A stretch of DNA of 64,000 nucleotides from an uncultured Collinsella sp. (GCA_902490305.1 CABUDI010000004.1:59871-123870); one strand, 5' to 3'; shown: positions 8,541 to 17,674, numbered from the stretch's first letter. Program-made: numbers and translations. The notes: a model not told the origin generated them from the sequence alone.

Positions 8541-8564
8541 ATAGATGTTACTGTTTTAGATAAT

Positions 8565-8593
8565 TAGACAAACATCTACATATCGAGTATAGT
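8565..8593 (+). promoter_or_regulatory. Predicted sigma-70-type promoter of sdpR-sdpI
   Basis: TAGACA (8565-8570) and TATAGT (8588-8593) are separated by exactly 17 nt, 34 nt before the sdpR start. An inverted repeat AGATGTT (8543-8549) / AACATCT (8571-8577) brackets the -35 element and could be the ArsR-family autorepressor operator. Together with the peptide gene and the LexA-like box, this fills most of the 460-bp gap between tcdA and sdpR. Confidence 0.6.
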
Positions 8594-8627
8594 GTGCGCG
8601 TCATGAGAGATGATGAGAGGAGGTCTT

Positions 8628-8906
8628 ATGCCGGGAGAGGGTTTTAAGGCGCTGGCCGATCCTACGCGGCGGCGCATTTTGGAACTGCTGCGCGAGGGCA
8701 ATTGCACGGCCGGGGAGCTTGCCGAGCATTTTGACATCAGCAAGCCGTCATTGAGCCATCACTTGGCGACGCTCAAAAACGCCGGGTTGGTGACCGACGA
8801 GCGCCATGGCCAAAACATCGTATACAGCTTAAACAGCACCGTCATGCAGGACTTGATCGGTTGGTTTATGGGCTTTACAAACACGGAAGGTGATAAGGAT
8901 GAATAA
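8628..8906 (+). CDS. sdpR: ArsR-family autorepressor, SdpR-like
   Basis: 92 aa winged helix-turn-helix. ALADPTRRRILELL at the N-terminus, TAGELAEHFDISKPSLSHHL as recognition helix region, and VYSLNSTVMQDLIGW near the end closely follow Bacillus SdpR, which lacks metal-binding cysteines and represses its own operon with sdpI. The ATG at 8628 follows AGGAGG at 8618-8623. It overlaps the next gene by 8 nt, a standard sdpR-sdpI arrangement. Probably a cytoplasmic repressor responsive to engagement of the membrane SdpI-like protein. Confidence 0.82.
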   Translation: MPGEGFKALADPTRRRILELLREGNCTAGELAEHFDISKPSLSHHLATLKNAGLVTDERHGQNIVYSLNSTVMQDLIGWFMGFTNTEGDKDE

Positions 8907-9603
8907 CGAAAACAAGGGCATTCACCCCACGGGGGTATCGTCGCGCGTGTGGATTGCGCTGGTCGTTCTGTGCGTCGCCAATGTCGTAGCGCATCTCTGG
9001 GTGATGCCGAGCTTGCCGGCGCAGATTCCCACGCACTGGGGAGCGAGCGGCGCCGTCGACGGTTGGGGTCCCAGTTGGATGGCCTCCGCGCTCGGCGCGT
9101 TGCCGCTGGTGTTTCTCGCGATGTTCTACGTGGTGCCGCGCGTCGACCCCAAGGGCGAGGCGTATCGAACCTCGGGCAAGTTCTATCAGGGCTACGTAAT
9201 CGCCTTCACCTTGTTCATGTGCGCCATAAGCTGGCTGGGAGAGCTCACGGTGTGGGGCGTGGTGCCGGCGGTCGGTTCGGTCAACGTGCTGATTTCCGGT
9301 GTTGTCGGTTTGCTGTTCATCGGCGTAGGCAACTACTTGCCGCGTGTGAAGCAGAACTATACGCTCGGTATCAAGACGCCCTGGGCGCTTGCCGATCCCG
9401 AGAACTGGCGCCGTACGCAGCGCTTTGGCGGTGCCTGCTTTATGGTGCTGGGTGCTGGCCTCATCGTAATGGGCGTGGCAGGTGCGGTGCTTTCGAGTGA
9501 AGTCGTCGCCGCGGTGATTGCGGTGCTGGCGTTTGGTTCGGCCGGAGCCGTCTACGTCTACTCGTATCTGCTGTGGCGCAAATCGCAGCGAGCCGCTCGC
9601 TAA
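8899..9603 (+). CDS. sdpI: SdpI-family membrane protein with DUF1648 domain
   Basis: 234 aa, about six membrane segments. The N-terminal part has the DUF1648 signature PAQIPTHWGASGAVDGWG near residue 38; the C-terminal SdpI part has IGVGNYLPRVKQNYTLGIKTPWAL near 137 and WRRTQRFGG near 163. SdpI gives immunity to the SdpC toxin in Bacillus and acts as its sensor; no SdpC is visible here, so defence against foreign toxins or envelope stress signalling is possible. The ATG at 8899 overlaps sdpR and follows GGAAGG. Confidence 0.8.
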   Translation: MNNENKGIHPTGVSSRVWIALVVLCVANVVAHLWVMPSLPAQIPTHWGASGAVDGWGPSWMASALGALPLVFLAMFYVVPRVDPKGEAYRTSGKFYQGYVIAFTLFMCAISWLGELTVWGVVPAVGSVNVLISGVVGLLFIGVGNYLPRVKQNYTLGIKTPWALADPENWRRTQRFGGACFMVLGAGLIVMGVAGAVLSSEVVAAVIAVLAFGSAGAVYVYSYLLWRKSQRAAR

Positions 9604-9668
9604 GGTTGCGGAAAACTAGCGTACGCAGTTCATAGTATGTTCCGGGGGACTTTTCCCAGGTAGTATTA

Positions 9669-9697
9669 GGGGGTATGGGCAACCATGCCCCTTTTTC
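9669..9697 (+). terminator. Rho-independent terminator after sdpI
   Basis: GGGGTATGG and CCATGCCCC arms with a short loop, followed by TTTTT, 66 bp after the sdpI stop and upstream of ettA. Confidence 0.75.
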
Positions 9698-9787
9698 GTT
9701 AAGTTTCAGAGCTGGTTTCCTCATTTCGTTTCCACTAAAGCGAAACAAGAATAGGGAAACAGCAGGTAGAAAGGATAAAACAGGCAA

Positions 9788-11467
9788 ATGGCAGAGTTTA
9801 TCTACCAGATGTATCAGGCTCGTAAGGCCCATGGCGACAAGGTAATCCTTGACGACGTGACCCTGAGCTTCTACCCCGGTGCCAAGATCGGTGTTGTGGG
9901 TCCCAACGGCATGGGCAAGTCGACCCTGCTCAAGATTATGGCCGGCATCGAGGAGGTCTCCAACGGTGATGCCAAGCTCACCCCCGGCTACACCGTGGGC
10001 ATCCTGCAGCAGGAGCCGCCGCTCGACGACGACAAGACCGTCATCGAGAACGTGCGCATGGCATTTGGCGACATGATCGCCAAGGTCGATCGCTTCAACA
10101 AGATCGGCGAGGAGATGTGCGACCCGGATTGCGACATGGACGCCCTCATGGCCGAGATGGGCAAGCTCCAGGACGAGATTGACGCCGCCGACGGCTGGGA
10201 TATCGATTCCAAGCTCGGCCAGGCCATGGACGCCCTGCAGCTGCCCGATTCCGACATGCCGGTCAACGTGCTTTCCGGCGGCGAGTGCCGTCGCGTGGCC
10301 CTGTGCAAGCTGCTGCTCGAGGCTCCCGACCTGCTGCTGCTCGACGAGCCTACGAACCACCTGGACGCCGAGTCGATCCTGTGGCTCGAGCACTTCCTGC
10401 ACAACTACCAGGGCGCGGTGCTTGCCGTCACACACGATCGCTACTTCCTGGATAACGTTGCCGAGTGGATCTGCGAGGTCGACCGCGGTCACCTCTATCC
10501 CTACAAGGGCAACTACTCCACGTATCTGGAGACCAAGGCCGCGCGTATCGAGGCGCAGGGTAACCGCGACGCCAAGCTCGCCAAGCGCATGGAGGCCGAG
10601 CTCGAGTGGGTACGCAGCTCACCCAAGGCTCGCCAGGCAAAGAACAAGGCCCGTCTGGCTCGCTACGAGGAGATGGAGGCCGAGGCCCGCGCAAGCCAGA
10701 AGCTCGACTGGACCGACATCCGCATCCCCGTGGGCCCGCGTCTGGGCAACAAGGTGCTCGAGGCCCATCACCTGCACAAGGAGTTCGATGGCCGTGTGCT
10801 CATCGATGACCTTTCGTTTACCCTGCCGCGCAACGGCATCGTGGGCGTCATCGGCCCCAACGGCGTGGGCAAGACTACGCTCTTCAAGACCATCGTGGGT
10901 CTGGAGCCGCTGACTTCGGGCGAGCTCGAGGTGGGCGAGACCGTCAAGATCTCCTATGTCGACCAGAACCGTTCCGGCATCGACCCCGACAAGAACCTGT
11001 GGGAGGTCGTCTCGGATGGCCTGGACCACATGATGGTCGGCGAGACCGAGGTTCCGAGCCGCGCGTACGTGGCGAGCTTTGGCTTTAAGGGCCAGGACCA
11101 GCAGAAGCGCGCTGGCGTACTCTCCGGTGGCGAGCGCAACCGTCTGAACCTGGCGCTCACGCTCAAACAGGGCGGCAACCTGCTGCTCCTCGACGAGCCC
11201 ACGAACGACCTCGACGTCGAGACGCTGTCCTCGCTCGAAGCGGCGCTGCTCGAGTTTCCGGGCTGCTCTGTGGTCATTAGCCACGACCGTATGTTCCTGG
11301 ACCGCGTCGCCACGCACATTCTGGCGTGGGAGGGCACCGACGAGAATCCGGGCAACTGGTATTGGTTCGAGGGCAACTTCGAGGCCTATCAGGCCAACCG
11401 CATCGAGCGCCTGGGCGAGGACGCAGCCCAGCCGCATCGTATTCACCGCAAGCTGACGCGTGACTAA
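9788..11467 (+). CDS. ettA: Energy-dependent translational throttle protein EttA (ABC-F)
   Basis: 559 aa with two ABC domains and no membrane segment. Walker A motifs are GPNGMGKST near residue 39 and GPNGVGKTT near 357; signatures are LSGGECRR and LSGGERNR; Walker B motifs are LLLLDEPTNHLD and LLLLDEPTNDLD. The charged P-site tRNA-interaction linker (KAARIEAQGNRDAKLAKR...) lies between them, as in EttA (555 aa in E. coli). ABC-F EttA binds the ribosomal E site and gates elongation according to ADP/ATP. Single-gene unit with AAAGGA upstream of the ATG. Confidence 0.92.
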   Translation: MAEFIYQMYQARKAHGDKVILDDVTLSFYPGAKIGVVGPNGMGKSTLLKIMAGIEEVSNGDAKLTPGYTVGILQQEPPLDDDKTVIENVRMAFGDMIAKVDRFNKIGEEMCDPDCDMDALMAEMGKLQDEIDAADGWDIDSKLGQAMDALQLPDSDMPVNVLSGGECRRVALCKLLLEAPDLLLLDEPTNHLDAESILWLEHFLHNYQGAVLAVTHDRYFLDNVAEWICEVDRGHLYPYKGNYSTYLETKAARIEAQGNRDAKLAKRMEAELEWVRSSPKARQAKNKARLARYEEMEAEARASQKLDWTDIRIPVGPRLGNKVLEAHHLHKEFDGRVLIDDLSFTLPRNGIVGVIGPNGVGKTTLFKTIVGLEPLTSGELEVGETVKISYVDQNRSGIDPDKNLWEVVSDGLDHMMVGETEVPSRAYVASFGFKGQDQQKRAGVLSGGERNRLNLALTLKQGGNLLLLDEPTNDLDVETLSSLEAALLEFPGCSVVISHDRMFLDRVATHILAWEGTDENPGNWYWFEGNFEAYQANRIERLGEDAAQPHRIHRKLTRD

Positions 11468-11470
11468 TTT

Positions 11471-11498
11471 GTTACGCGGTTTTACCAAACCGCGTAAC
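11471..11498. repeat. Perfect 12-bp palindromic hairpin, also found near dapH
   Basis: GTTACGCGGTTT (11471-11482) and AAACCGCGTAAC (11487-11498) form a perfect stem with a 4-nt loop directly after ettA. There is no T-run on the + strand. The same stem with a changed loop recurs at 21160-21181. Confidence 0.7.
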
Positions 11499-11511
11499 TG
11501 CTCGACGCTGC

Positions 11512-11612
11512 GCGGGCCGCAAGCACCCCATCTTGCTGTTCAAACCGTCGCTCGCGTACCCGAAGTACGCGTCGCTCCTCTTTCACGGCAACCTGGGGCA
11601 CTTGCGGCCCGC
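11512..11612. repeat. Nested inverted-repeat element, family 2 copy A
   Basis: Outer arms 11512-11530 and 11594-11612 pair at 17 of 19 positions (GGGCCGCAAG with CTTGCGGCCC). Inside is a second hairpin, CGCGTAC (11553-11559) with GTACGCG (11565-11571). The interior 11524-11597 is about 88 percent identical, on the opposite strand, to 37835-37906, although the outer arms there are unrelated. Confidence 0.75.
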
Positions 11613-11647
11613 TCGCTGTTGGTCACGAAACATCGATGAATGCTAAT

Positions 11648-11687
11648 AAAAGCGGCTCAAATCCTAGTCGGGATTTGAGCCGCTTTT
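11648..11687. terminator. 17-bp bidirectional terminator
   Basis: AAAAGCGGCTCAAATCC and its exact complement flank a 6-nt loop, with T-runs on both strands. It abuts the stop codon of the minus-strand gene at 11690 and faces the ettA side from the other direction. Confidence 0.85.
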
Positions 11688-11689
11688 CG

Positions 11690-12982
11690 CTATTGTTCGG
11701 ATTCTTCGACTTTGTCGATGGCCCAGGTGGCTCCGAGACCGCCGGTGGTGTTGCGGCGGATGCGCACGGTGACTTCGTGGCGCTCGCCGGCCTGCGTGTA
11801 GCGCAGAGGGAAGCTTGCGCGGTTTCGCGCGGCCTCGATGGTACCGCGCTCGCGGGCGATCCAGTAGTACTCGCCGACGATGCCGAGCGTGTCGGCGCCG
11901 TAGGGGAGATAGGTCGACAGCTGGTGCAGAAGCGGGCTGGGGCAGAAGACCTCGGTTGCGAAATCGACGGGGAAGTCCTTGGGGATGGCGGGCGCTGCAG
12001 GTGCGGGGGCTGGGGCCGCTGCGGGTGCCGAAGCCGGTGCCGGTGCGGGAATTTGGTCGCAAGCAGAGGTGGGCACGGATTCGATGACGGGTGCGGGGTC
12101 CGGAGTCGCCTCCGGCTTGTCCGCGGAATCTGCGGGCTTCACGATGGCGGGCGCGTCTGCAGCTGCAGTTTCAACCTCAACCTGCGCCGCGTTCTCGTTT
12201 TCGACGCTCGACTTTGCCTCGATGGGCGTGGATGCCATGGTAGTGATGCCGGCGTTGGCGTTCTCGGGGTCATAGACGACCGTGAGCGAGATGGCAGGCT
12301 GCGGCGTTTCGGGCTCCGGCGTCGACTCGGTAGCGTCTTGATCGTCGAGCTGATCGTCCTCGGCCTCGTCGCCAAAGACGTCGCCGTTTTGGAACGCAGG
12401 CGTCTCGGGTTGGTTGGCGGCTTCTTCGATTGTCGACTTGGGAGCCTCGTTGAGCTCAGCAGTGGCTTCCTGCTCGGATATGACTTTGGGATCGGTCATG
12501 GCGGCGATTTCGGTTTCGGCTTCTGCCGTTACCTCAATAGCGACTTTGATCTCCGTCTCGGGCTCGGGCTCCGGAGCGACTTCGGCCACGGGCTCGGCGC
12601 GCTTAACATGCTTGGGGCGCACGGCCTTGAGGTCCTTCTCACCGCGCTTTTTCTTTTTGTAGGACTGCTTAGTGCCCTTGGCTGCCTTGGGCTTGTCCTC
12701 GCCCTTGGCAAGGGCGGCATCCCAGGCATCGTTGGCGATGACGGTGGCATACAGGCGACCGCCCTTAAAGACGGTCAGCTTAATGCAGTCGTCGAGCTCC
12801 TCGAGCAGCTCGCGCGTGGACTCGAAGCCCAGGTCGTAAGCGGCCATGTCACCAGCGGTGAGTGCCTCCTCGACCTGCGTCATAAACGTTTGCTTGCCGC
12901 ACCCAATCGCGTCGCGCAGCAGGCGATACAGATAGATGTGGTTGCCCAGCGAAAGCGTGGGCCTAACTATTGTCTTGCTCAT
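11690..12982 (-). CDS. Unrecognised protein with LOTUS/OST-HTH-like N-domain and long acidic linker
   Basis: 430 aa in three parts. Residues 1-95 form a compact domain (IYLYRLLRDAIGCGKQTFM, then LGFESTRELLEELDDCIKL and KGGRLYATV) resembling the LOTUS/OST-HTH winged helix, which binds RNA. Residues about 120-335 are a Glu/Ala/Pro/Thr-rich linker of low complexity, including PAPAPASAPAAAPAP. The last 90 residues are a folded-looking domain (VDFATEVFCPSPLLHQLSTY) I cannot name. The start at 12982 uses GAGGAG 7 nt upstream; longer starts extend into a region without coding features. No membrane segment or signal is seen. Function unknown. Confidence 0.7.
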   Translation of the reverse strand: MSKTIVRPTLSLGNHIYLYRLLRDAIGCGKQTFMTQVEEALTAGDMAAYDLGFESTRELLEELDDCIKLTVFKGGRLYATVIANDAWDAALAKGEDKPKAAKGTKQSYKKKKRGEKDLKAVRPKHVKRAEPVAEVAPEPEPETEIKVAIEVTAEAETEIAAMTDPKVISEQEATAELNEAPKSTIEEAANQPETPAFQNGDVFGDEAEDDQLDDQDATESTPEPETPQPAISLTVVYDPENANAGITTMASTPIEAKSSVENENAAQVEVETAAADAPAIVKPADSADKPEATPDPAPVIESVPTSACDQIPAPAPASAPAAAPAPAPAAPAIPKDFPVDFATEVFCPSPLLHQLSTYLPYGADTLGIVGEYYWIARERGTIEAARNRASFPLRYTQAGERHEVTVRIRRNTTGGLGATWAIDKVEESEQ

Positions 12983-13053
12983 GGCAAATCTCCTCTTTAC
13001 ACACCAAAGCATCTTACCATCGCGCGGGGCTTGCCATCTCGTCGCCCAAGGCA

Positions 13054-13086
13054 AACGGGCGCGACCGTTGCCGGTTCGCGCCCGTT
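13054..13086 (-). terminator. GC-rich hairpin upstream of the LOTUS-like gene
   Basis: AACGGGCGCGA and TCGCGCCCGTT form an 11-bp stem between the membrane protein gene (minus strand, ending 13121) and the next minus-strand gene. It is a plausible terminator for the membrane protein gene, with only three Ts following. Confidence 0.6.
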
Positions 13087-13120
13087 ATGCAGGTCGGTTA
13101 TCTATGAGAGGCAAACGTGC

Positions 13121-14065
13121 TTAGTTGCCCGATGCCGTTCCTTGGCTCGAGCTGTCAGATGCCGTGCCGGACGCGGTTCCGCTCGAGCTGTTGGTGTTGC
13201 TGTTGTCGGTAGATTCCGTGCCCGATGTATTGCCGCTCGTCTGGTCGCCCGTGCTCGGTTGAGAGCCGTCAGTCGTTTGGCTTGAGTCGGTCGTGCCGGA
13301 TTGCGTGCCGCTGTTGTTCGCAGAGGCATCGGCGCCCTGCGATTGATCGGGGGTGTTCGATGACGTGTCGGTGGATGTGGAGTTGCCCTGCGGGTCGTCC
13401 TGCTGGCTTTGCGATTGACCGGAGCTATCCGCGTCGTGCTCGGTCGTGTGCGACGAAAGGATTGGCTCGGGACGCTCGCCCAGGCCCTCACCGGCCGTAG
13501 TGATAAGGATGGCGCCAGCGCAGGCGATGACCGCGACGATGGCGATGGCGATCGAGAAGACGATGACCTTCTTTTGCGTCTGGCTGCGCTCTGCCGCCGC
13601 CTTGGCGCGCAGGCTGTTGGGGGCGACGCGCGCCGTGGTCGCGCGCCCCGCAATTTGGCGCATCTCCTGCGTAGTCGCAGCGCCACCCAGGTGCTCCTCG
13701 GCATCAAACTCAACGGGCTCATAGGCGCCGGCGGGGTAGTCGACGGCGGCGTGCGTACCTTTGAGGGCTTCGGCGCTGGCAGAGATAAAGTGGCGGTAGA
13801 CCTGCGAGGACACAACGGTGATGACCGAGCTCACGGCGGCACCAATTACTGAGCCAGCGATACCGATCTTGGAGGCAAGTGCGACGCTCGTGGCGGCGGC
13901 TGCGGCGCCGGCGATGATCTGGGGAATGGAAATGTCGTCGAAAAGGCCCTTTTTGGGCGCGATGGCCATGGTCTGTCCGATGGAATGGTTTTCGTGAACG
14001 CCGTTGTTGAGTGCGGCCGGTGTCATGACGCGCGTGCGCGGCGCGTCGGTGTACTTGGTTGTCAT
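13121..14065 (-). CDS. Membrane protein with Ser/Thr/Asn/Gly-rich extracellular tail
   Basis: 314 aa. A hydrophobic region near residues 46-90 (IIAGAAAAATSVALAS, IGAAVSSVITVVSS) and a clear transmembrane helix near 165-190 (VIVFSIAIAIVAVIACAGAI) precede about 115 residues made almost only of Ser, Thr, Asn, Gln, Gly, Asp and Pro. Such tails are typical of exported, possibly glycosylated surface linkers. The start at 14065 uses GGGAGG 7 nt upstream. No enzymatic motif or LPXTG signal. Separated by about 200 bp from divergent nadE. Confidence 0.7.
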   Translation of the reverse strand: MTTKYTDAPRTRVMTPAALNNGVHENHSIGQTMAIAPKKGLFDDISIPQIIAGAAAAATSVALASKIGIAGSVIGAAVSSVITVVSSQVYRHFISASAEALKGTHAAVDYPAGAYEPVEFDAEEHLGGAATTQEMRQIAGRATTARVAPNSLRAKAAAERSQTQKKVIVFSIAIAIVAVIACAGAILITTAGEGLGERPEPILSSHTTEHDADSSGQSQSQQDDPQGNSTSTDTSSNTPDQSQGADASANNSGTQSGTTDSSQTTDGSQPSTGDQTSGNTSGTESTDNSNTNSSSGTASGTASDSSSQGTASGN

Positions 14066-14268
14066 ACGGGGCCCTCCCGGTGTAAATCTGCTTCGTTTCA
14101 TTCAGCCATCAGGGTACCCACCAGATGTGAATCGTACGTGACATTTAACAGATACCATCAACTCATCAATAGCTCACCAAGTTGGTGGGATGCGGTTGCA
14201 CCCGGCGGTTGAACTACAATAGGGCTTGCTAATTGTTGTGAATGGCGTCTACGCACGGGAGCATTCTT

Positions 14269-16248
14269 ATGAATCTTCACCTTTCTCAGTCTGATGGCTT
14301 TTTGCGTGTGGCGGCGGCGTCGCCGCGGATTCGCGTTGCCGATGTCGAGGGCAATGCCGAGGTTGCGCTGGCGGCTGTTCGCGAAGCTGCCGAGCGTGGC
14401 GTTCGTGCGTTGGTGTTGCCCGAGCTTAATCTGACTGGCTATACCGCGGCCGATCTGTTCCATAACCGTACATTACTGCATGCCTGCGAGACCGCACTGG
14501 CACATATTCTCGATGAAACCCGCGAGCTGCCGATTGTCTTTACCATCGGTCTTCCCGTTGCAGTTGCCGAGAATATCTACAACTGCGCCGCCGTGTGCTG
14601 CGCGGGCGAGCTATTGGGCCTCACGGCCAAGAAGTATTTGCCCAACTATGGCGAGTTCTATGAGCGCCGTTGGTTTGCTCCGGCGCCTGCGGATCCCGTG
14701 TGGGTTGAATTTGCCGGTCAGGGTCCGGTCCCGCTGGGTTCGGGGCTTGTCTACCGTTGCTGTGATGAGGGCGCCGAGGACCTGGTGCTGGGCGTTGAGG
14801 TCTGTGAGGATCTGTGGGTGCCGGCACCCCCTTCGACCGAGATGGCGCTTGCCGGCGCGACGGTGATCCTCAACCCGTCGGCCTCGGACGAGATCATCGG
14901 CAAGGCGGATTACCGCCGCAGCCTCATCTCCAATCAGAGTGCACGCCTGTACTGCGCCTATGCCTACGCGGACGCGAGCGAGGGTGAGTCCACGACCGAC
15001 ATGGTCTTTGCGGGGGAGAACCTCGTTTACGAAAACGGTTCGAAGCTCGCCGCGACCAAGCTGCTTACCTGCGGCATGGCCATTGCCGACGTTGATCTTG
15101 ACCGCCTGGTTGCCGAGCGCCGTCGTTCGACGACGTGGACGCGCGCGGACGATGCACCGGAGGCCACGATCGTTGAATTTTCGTTTGAAGGCGTGCTGAC
15201 AGACGAACCTGTCTTGCGCGATGCACTCGGCATCGACCGAGTCTTCCCCCGTGCGCCCTTTGTGCCGGCCGACCATGGCGACCTGGCCGAGCGTTGCGAG
15301 ACCATCCTTGACCTGCAGACCGCCGGCCTCAAGACCCGCCTTGCCCATACGGGCACCAAGGCTGCGGTCATCGGTCTTTCGGGCGGCCTGGACTCCACGC
15401 TGGCACTGCTTGTGACCGTGCGCGCCTTCGATGCACTGGGGCTGCCGCGCACCGGTATCACGGCCGTGTCCATGCCCGGCTTTGGCACGACGCATCGTAC
15501 CAAGTCGAATGCCGAGTCGCTTGCCCGCGACCTGGGCGTGAGCTTCCGCGAGGTTTCGATTCACGCGGCTGTGGAGCAGCACTTCAGGGACATTGAGCAC
15601 GATCCGGCCGTGCAGGACGTGACCTATGAGAACTGCCAAGCCCGCGAGCGTACGCAGATTCTGATGGATCTGGCCAACCAGGCTGGCGGTTTTGTCATCG
15701 GCACGGGCGACCTGTCGGAGCTGGCGCTCGGCTGGGCTACCTATAACGGTGACCACATGAGCATGTATGCCGTCAACGCGAGCGTGCCCAAGACGCTTGT
15801 GCGCCATTTGGTGCGTTATGCCGCCGATGTCTTTGGTGGGCGTATTGCCGAGGTCTTGCTCGATATCCTCGATACGCCGGTGTCCCCCGAGCTTTTGCCG
15901 CCCACGGGCGACGGCGAGATTGCGCAGAAGACCGAGGATTTGGTGGGCCCGTACGAGCTGCACGACTACTTCCTCTACTACCTGCTGCGTTTTGGCTTTG
16001 AGCCGGGCAAGATCTACCGCATGGCGCTCAAGAGCTTCGAGGGCGTCTACGACGCCAAGACCGTCCACACGTGGCTGCGTACGTTCTATCGTCGCTTCTT
16101 TGCCCAGCAGTTTAAGCGCAGCTGCCTGCCCGATGGTCCCAAGGTGGGTTCGGTGACGCTCAGCCCGCGCGGCGATTGGCGTATGCCGAGTGACGCCAGC
16201 TCGCGTCTGTGGCTCGCGCAGATCGACGCGCTCAATGCAATTGACTAA
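14269..16248 (+). CDS. nadE: Glutamine-dependent NAD+ synthetase
   Basis: 659 aa two-domain enzyme. The N-terminal nitrilase-type glutaminase has ALVLPELNLTGY (Glu), KKYLPNYGEFYERR (Lys) and VEVCEDLW (Cys); the C-terminal synthetase has IGLSGGLDSTLAL near 367 and GTGDLSELALGW near 480. It converts deamido-NAD to NAD using Gln and ATP, with ammonia channelled between domains. The ATG at 14269 is preferred over 14242 because GGGAG lies 7 nt upstream; TACAAT at 14214-14219 is a possible -10. Monocistronic, followed by a strong terminator. Confidence 0.92.
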   Translation: MNLHLSQSDGFLRVAAASPRIRVADVEGNAEVALAAVREAAERGVRALVLPELNLTGYTAADLFHNRTLLHACETALAHILDETRELPIVFTIGLPVAVAENIYNCAAVCCAGELLGLTAKKYLPNYGEFYERRWFAPAPADPVWVEFAGQGPVPLGSGLVYRCCDEGAEDLVLGVEVCEDLWVPAPPSTEMALAGATVILNPSASDEIIGKADYRRSLISNQSARLYCAYAYADASEGESTTDMVFAGENLVYENGSKLAATKLLTCGMAIADVDLDRLVAERRRSTTWTRADDAPEATIVEFSFEGVLTDEPVLRDALGIDRVFPRAPFVPADHGDLAERCETILDLQTAGLKTRLAHTGTKAAVIGLSGGLDSTLALLVTVRAFDALGLPRTGITAVSMPGFGTTHRTKSNAESLARDLGVSFREVSIHAAVEQHFRDIEHDPAVQDVTYENCQARERTQILMDLANQAGGFVIGTGDLSELALGWATYNGDHMSMYAVNASVPKTLVRHLVRYAADVFGGRIAEVLLDILDTPVSPELLPPTGDGEIAQKTEDLVGPYELHDYFLYYLLRFGFEPGKIYRMALKSFEGVYDAKTVHTWLRTFYRRFFAQQFKRSCLPDGPKVGSVTLSPRGDWRMPSDASSRLWLAQIDALNAID

Positions 16249-16316
16249 GGTTGGCTAAATTGAACCAATGCGGGGGTTGCAAGCGTTACACTTTTGCAAT
16301 CTGATGGCCCGTATCG

Positions 16317-16348
16317 CGCGGCGCTCTTGTCGGAGCGCCGCGTTTTTT
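16317..16348 (+). terminator. Rho-independent terminator after nadE
   Basis: CGCGGCGCTC / GAGCGCCGCG stem followed by six Ts. It lies only 19 nt before the aminotransferase start, so it could also act as a leader element for that gene. Confidence 0.85.
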
Positions 16349-16366
16349 ATATCGAAAGGTGGCACC

Positions 16367-17530
16367 ATGCAGGCATCGCAGCGTCTCGACCGCTTTGGCG
16401 CGGAGGTCTTCGCTTCGCTCAACAACAAGCTTCTCGCGCTGAAGGCTCAGGGCAAGACCATTTACAACATGAGCGTGGGCACGCCCGACTTTAAGCCGTA
16501 CGACCATGTGGTCGAGGCGCTCACGCAAGCAGCCCAAGATCCCGAGATGTGGAAGTATGCCCTGCGCGACCTACCCGAACTCAAGCAGGCCGTGTGCGAT
16601 TACTATGAGCGTCGCTTTGGCGTTTCAGACATTACGCCGTCCATGGTGCAGTCGTGCAACGGCACACAGGAAGGCGTGGGCCATTTGGGCCTGGCCCTGC
16701 TCGATCCGGGTGACACCATTCTGGTCCCCGATCCGTGCTACCCGGTCTTTGAGGCGGGTGCCAAGATCGCCGATGCCAAGCTCGAGTACTATCCGCTGGT
16801 TGCCGAGCACAATTACCTGCCCTATGTGGCGGGCATCGATCCCGAGGTGGCCGATCGCGCCAAGTATATGATCGTGTCACTGCCCGCGAACCCGGTGGGC
16901 TCGGTGGGTACGCCCGAGGTCTATGAGGAGATCATCGCTTTCGCCCGCGAGCACGACCTGCTCATCGTCCATGACAACGCATACTCCGACATCGTGTTCG
17001 ACGGCGAGCCGGGTGGAAGCTTTTTGCAGTATCCCGGCGCGCTCGAGGTGGGCGTGGAGTTTTTCTCGCTCTCCAAGTCGTTTAACGTCACCGGTGCGCG
17101 TATCGGCTTTTTGGTCGGCCGCGAGGACGTGGTCTCTGCCTTTGCCAAGCTGCGCGGCCAGATCGACTTTGGTATGTTCTTCCCGATCCAGAAGGCTGCT
17201 ATCGCCTGCCTGAACGGTCCGCGCGATGAGGTCGAGGCGCAGCGTCTGAAGTACCAGGAGCGCCGCGATGCCCTGTGCGACGGTCTTGAGGGCCTGGGCT
17301 GGGAGCGTCCCAACGCGCATGGCTCTATGTTTGTGTGGGCCAAGCTTCCCGGTGGTCGCACCGATTCCATGGCGTTTTGCGAGGAGCTCATGGAGAAGGC
17401 CGGCGTTGTGGTGACGCCGGGCGCGAGCTTTGGCCCTTCGGGCGAGGGGCACGTGCGCATGGCGCTGGTCCTGCCGCCCGATCAGATTGCTTTGGCTGTC
17501 GAGGCCATTCGCGAGGCGGGCCTGTATTAG
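16367..17530 (+). CDS. PLP-dependent class I/II aminotransferase, DapL/PatA-type candidate
   Basis: 387 aa fold type I aminotransferase. SVGTPDFKPYDHVVEAL near residue 33, the cofactor-binding HDNAYSDIVFDG near 206, and SLSKSFNVTGARIGF with the Schiff-base Lys near 238 are visible. The sequence style is that of DapL/LL-diaminopimelate or N-acetyl-LL-DAP aminotransferases. Because dapH and an M20 deacetylase are in this window and no other aminotransferase is, it may supply the transamination step of the acetylase route (inference). The start at 16367 follows GAAAGG; the preceding terminator makes it its own transcription unit. Confidence 0.72.
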   Translation: MQASQRLDRFGAEVFASLNNKLLALKAQGKTIYNMSVGTPDFKPYDHVVEALTQAAQDPEMWKYALRDLPELKQAVCDYYERRFGVSDITPSMVQSCNGTQEGVGHLGLALLDPGDTILVPDPCYPVFEAGAKIADAKLEYYPLVAEHNYLPYVAGIDPEVADRAKYMIVSLPANPVGSVGTPEVYEEIIAFAREHDLLIVHDNAYSDIVFDGEPGGSFLQYPGALEVGVEFFSLSKSFNVTGARIGFLVGREDVVSAFAKLRGQIDFGMFFPIQKAAIACLNGPRDEVEAQRLKYQERRDALCDGLEGLGWERPNAHGSMFVWAKLPGGRTDSMAFCEELMEKAGVVVTPGASFGPSGEGHVRMALVLPPDQIALAVEAIREAGLY

Positions 17531-17674
17531 AAACCTATTTCGACTCGTCAATAGCTCGAAACCGATTTCGTGCAGTTATTTTACGAATCCTGCAAATAAT
17601 TTCGGTAAACGGTCGATATTTGGCTGCGAATAGGAGCATAATCAAAGTCCCGATTGGATGTATTGGGATTACGG

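Noticed and set aside
8282..8563. 93-codon + strand open frame between tcdA and sdpR
   Set aside because: No ribosome site, no recognisable product, and it overlaps the promoter/operator region and the better-supported minus-strand peptide gene.
11636..13285. Long + strand frame opposite the LOTUS-like gene, and similar long frames opposite pepD, ackA and glf
   Set aside because: These mirror GC-rich coding genes on the other strand; their translations are low-complexity and lack ribosome sites.
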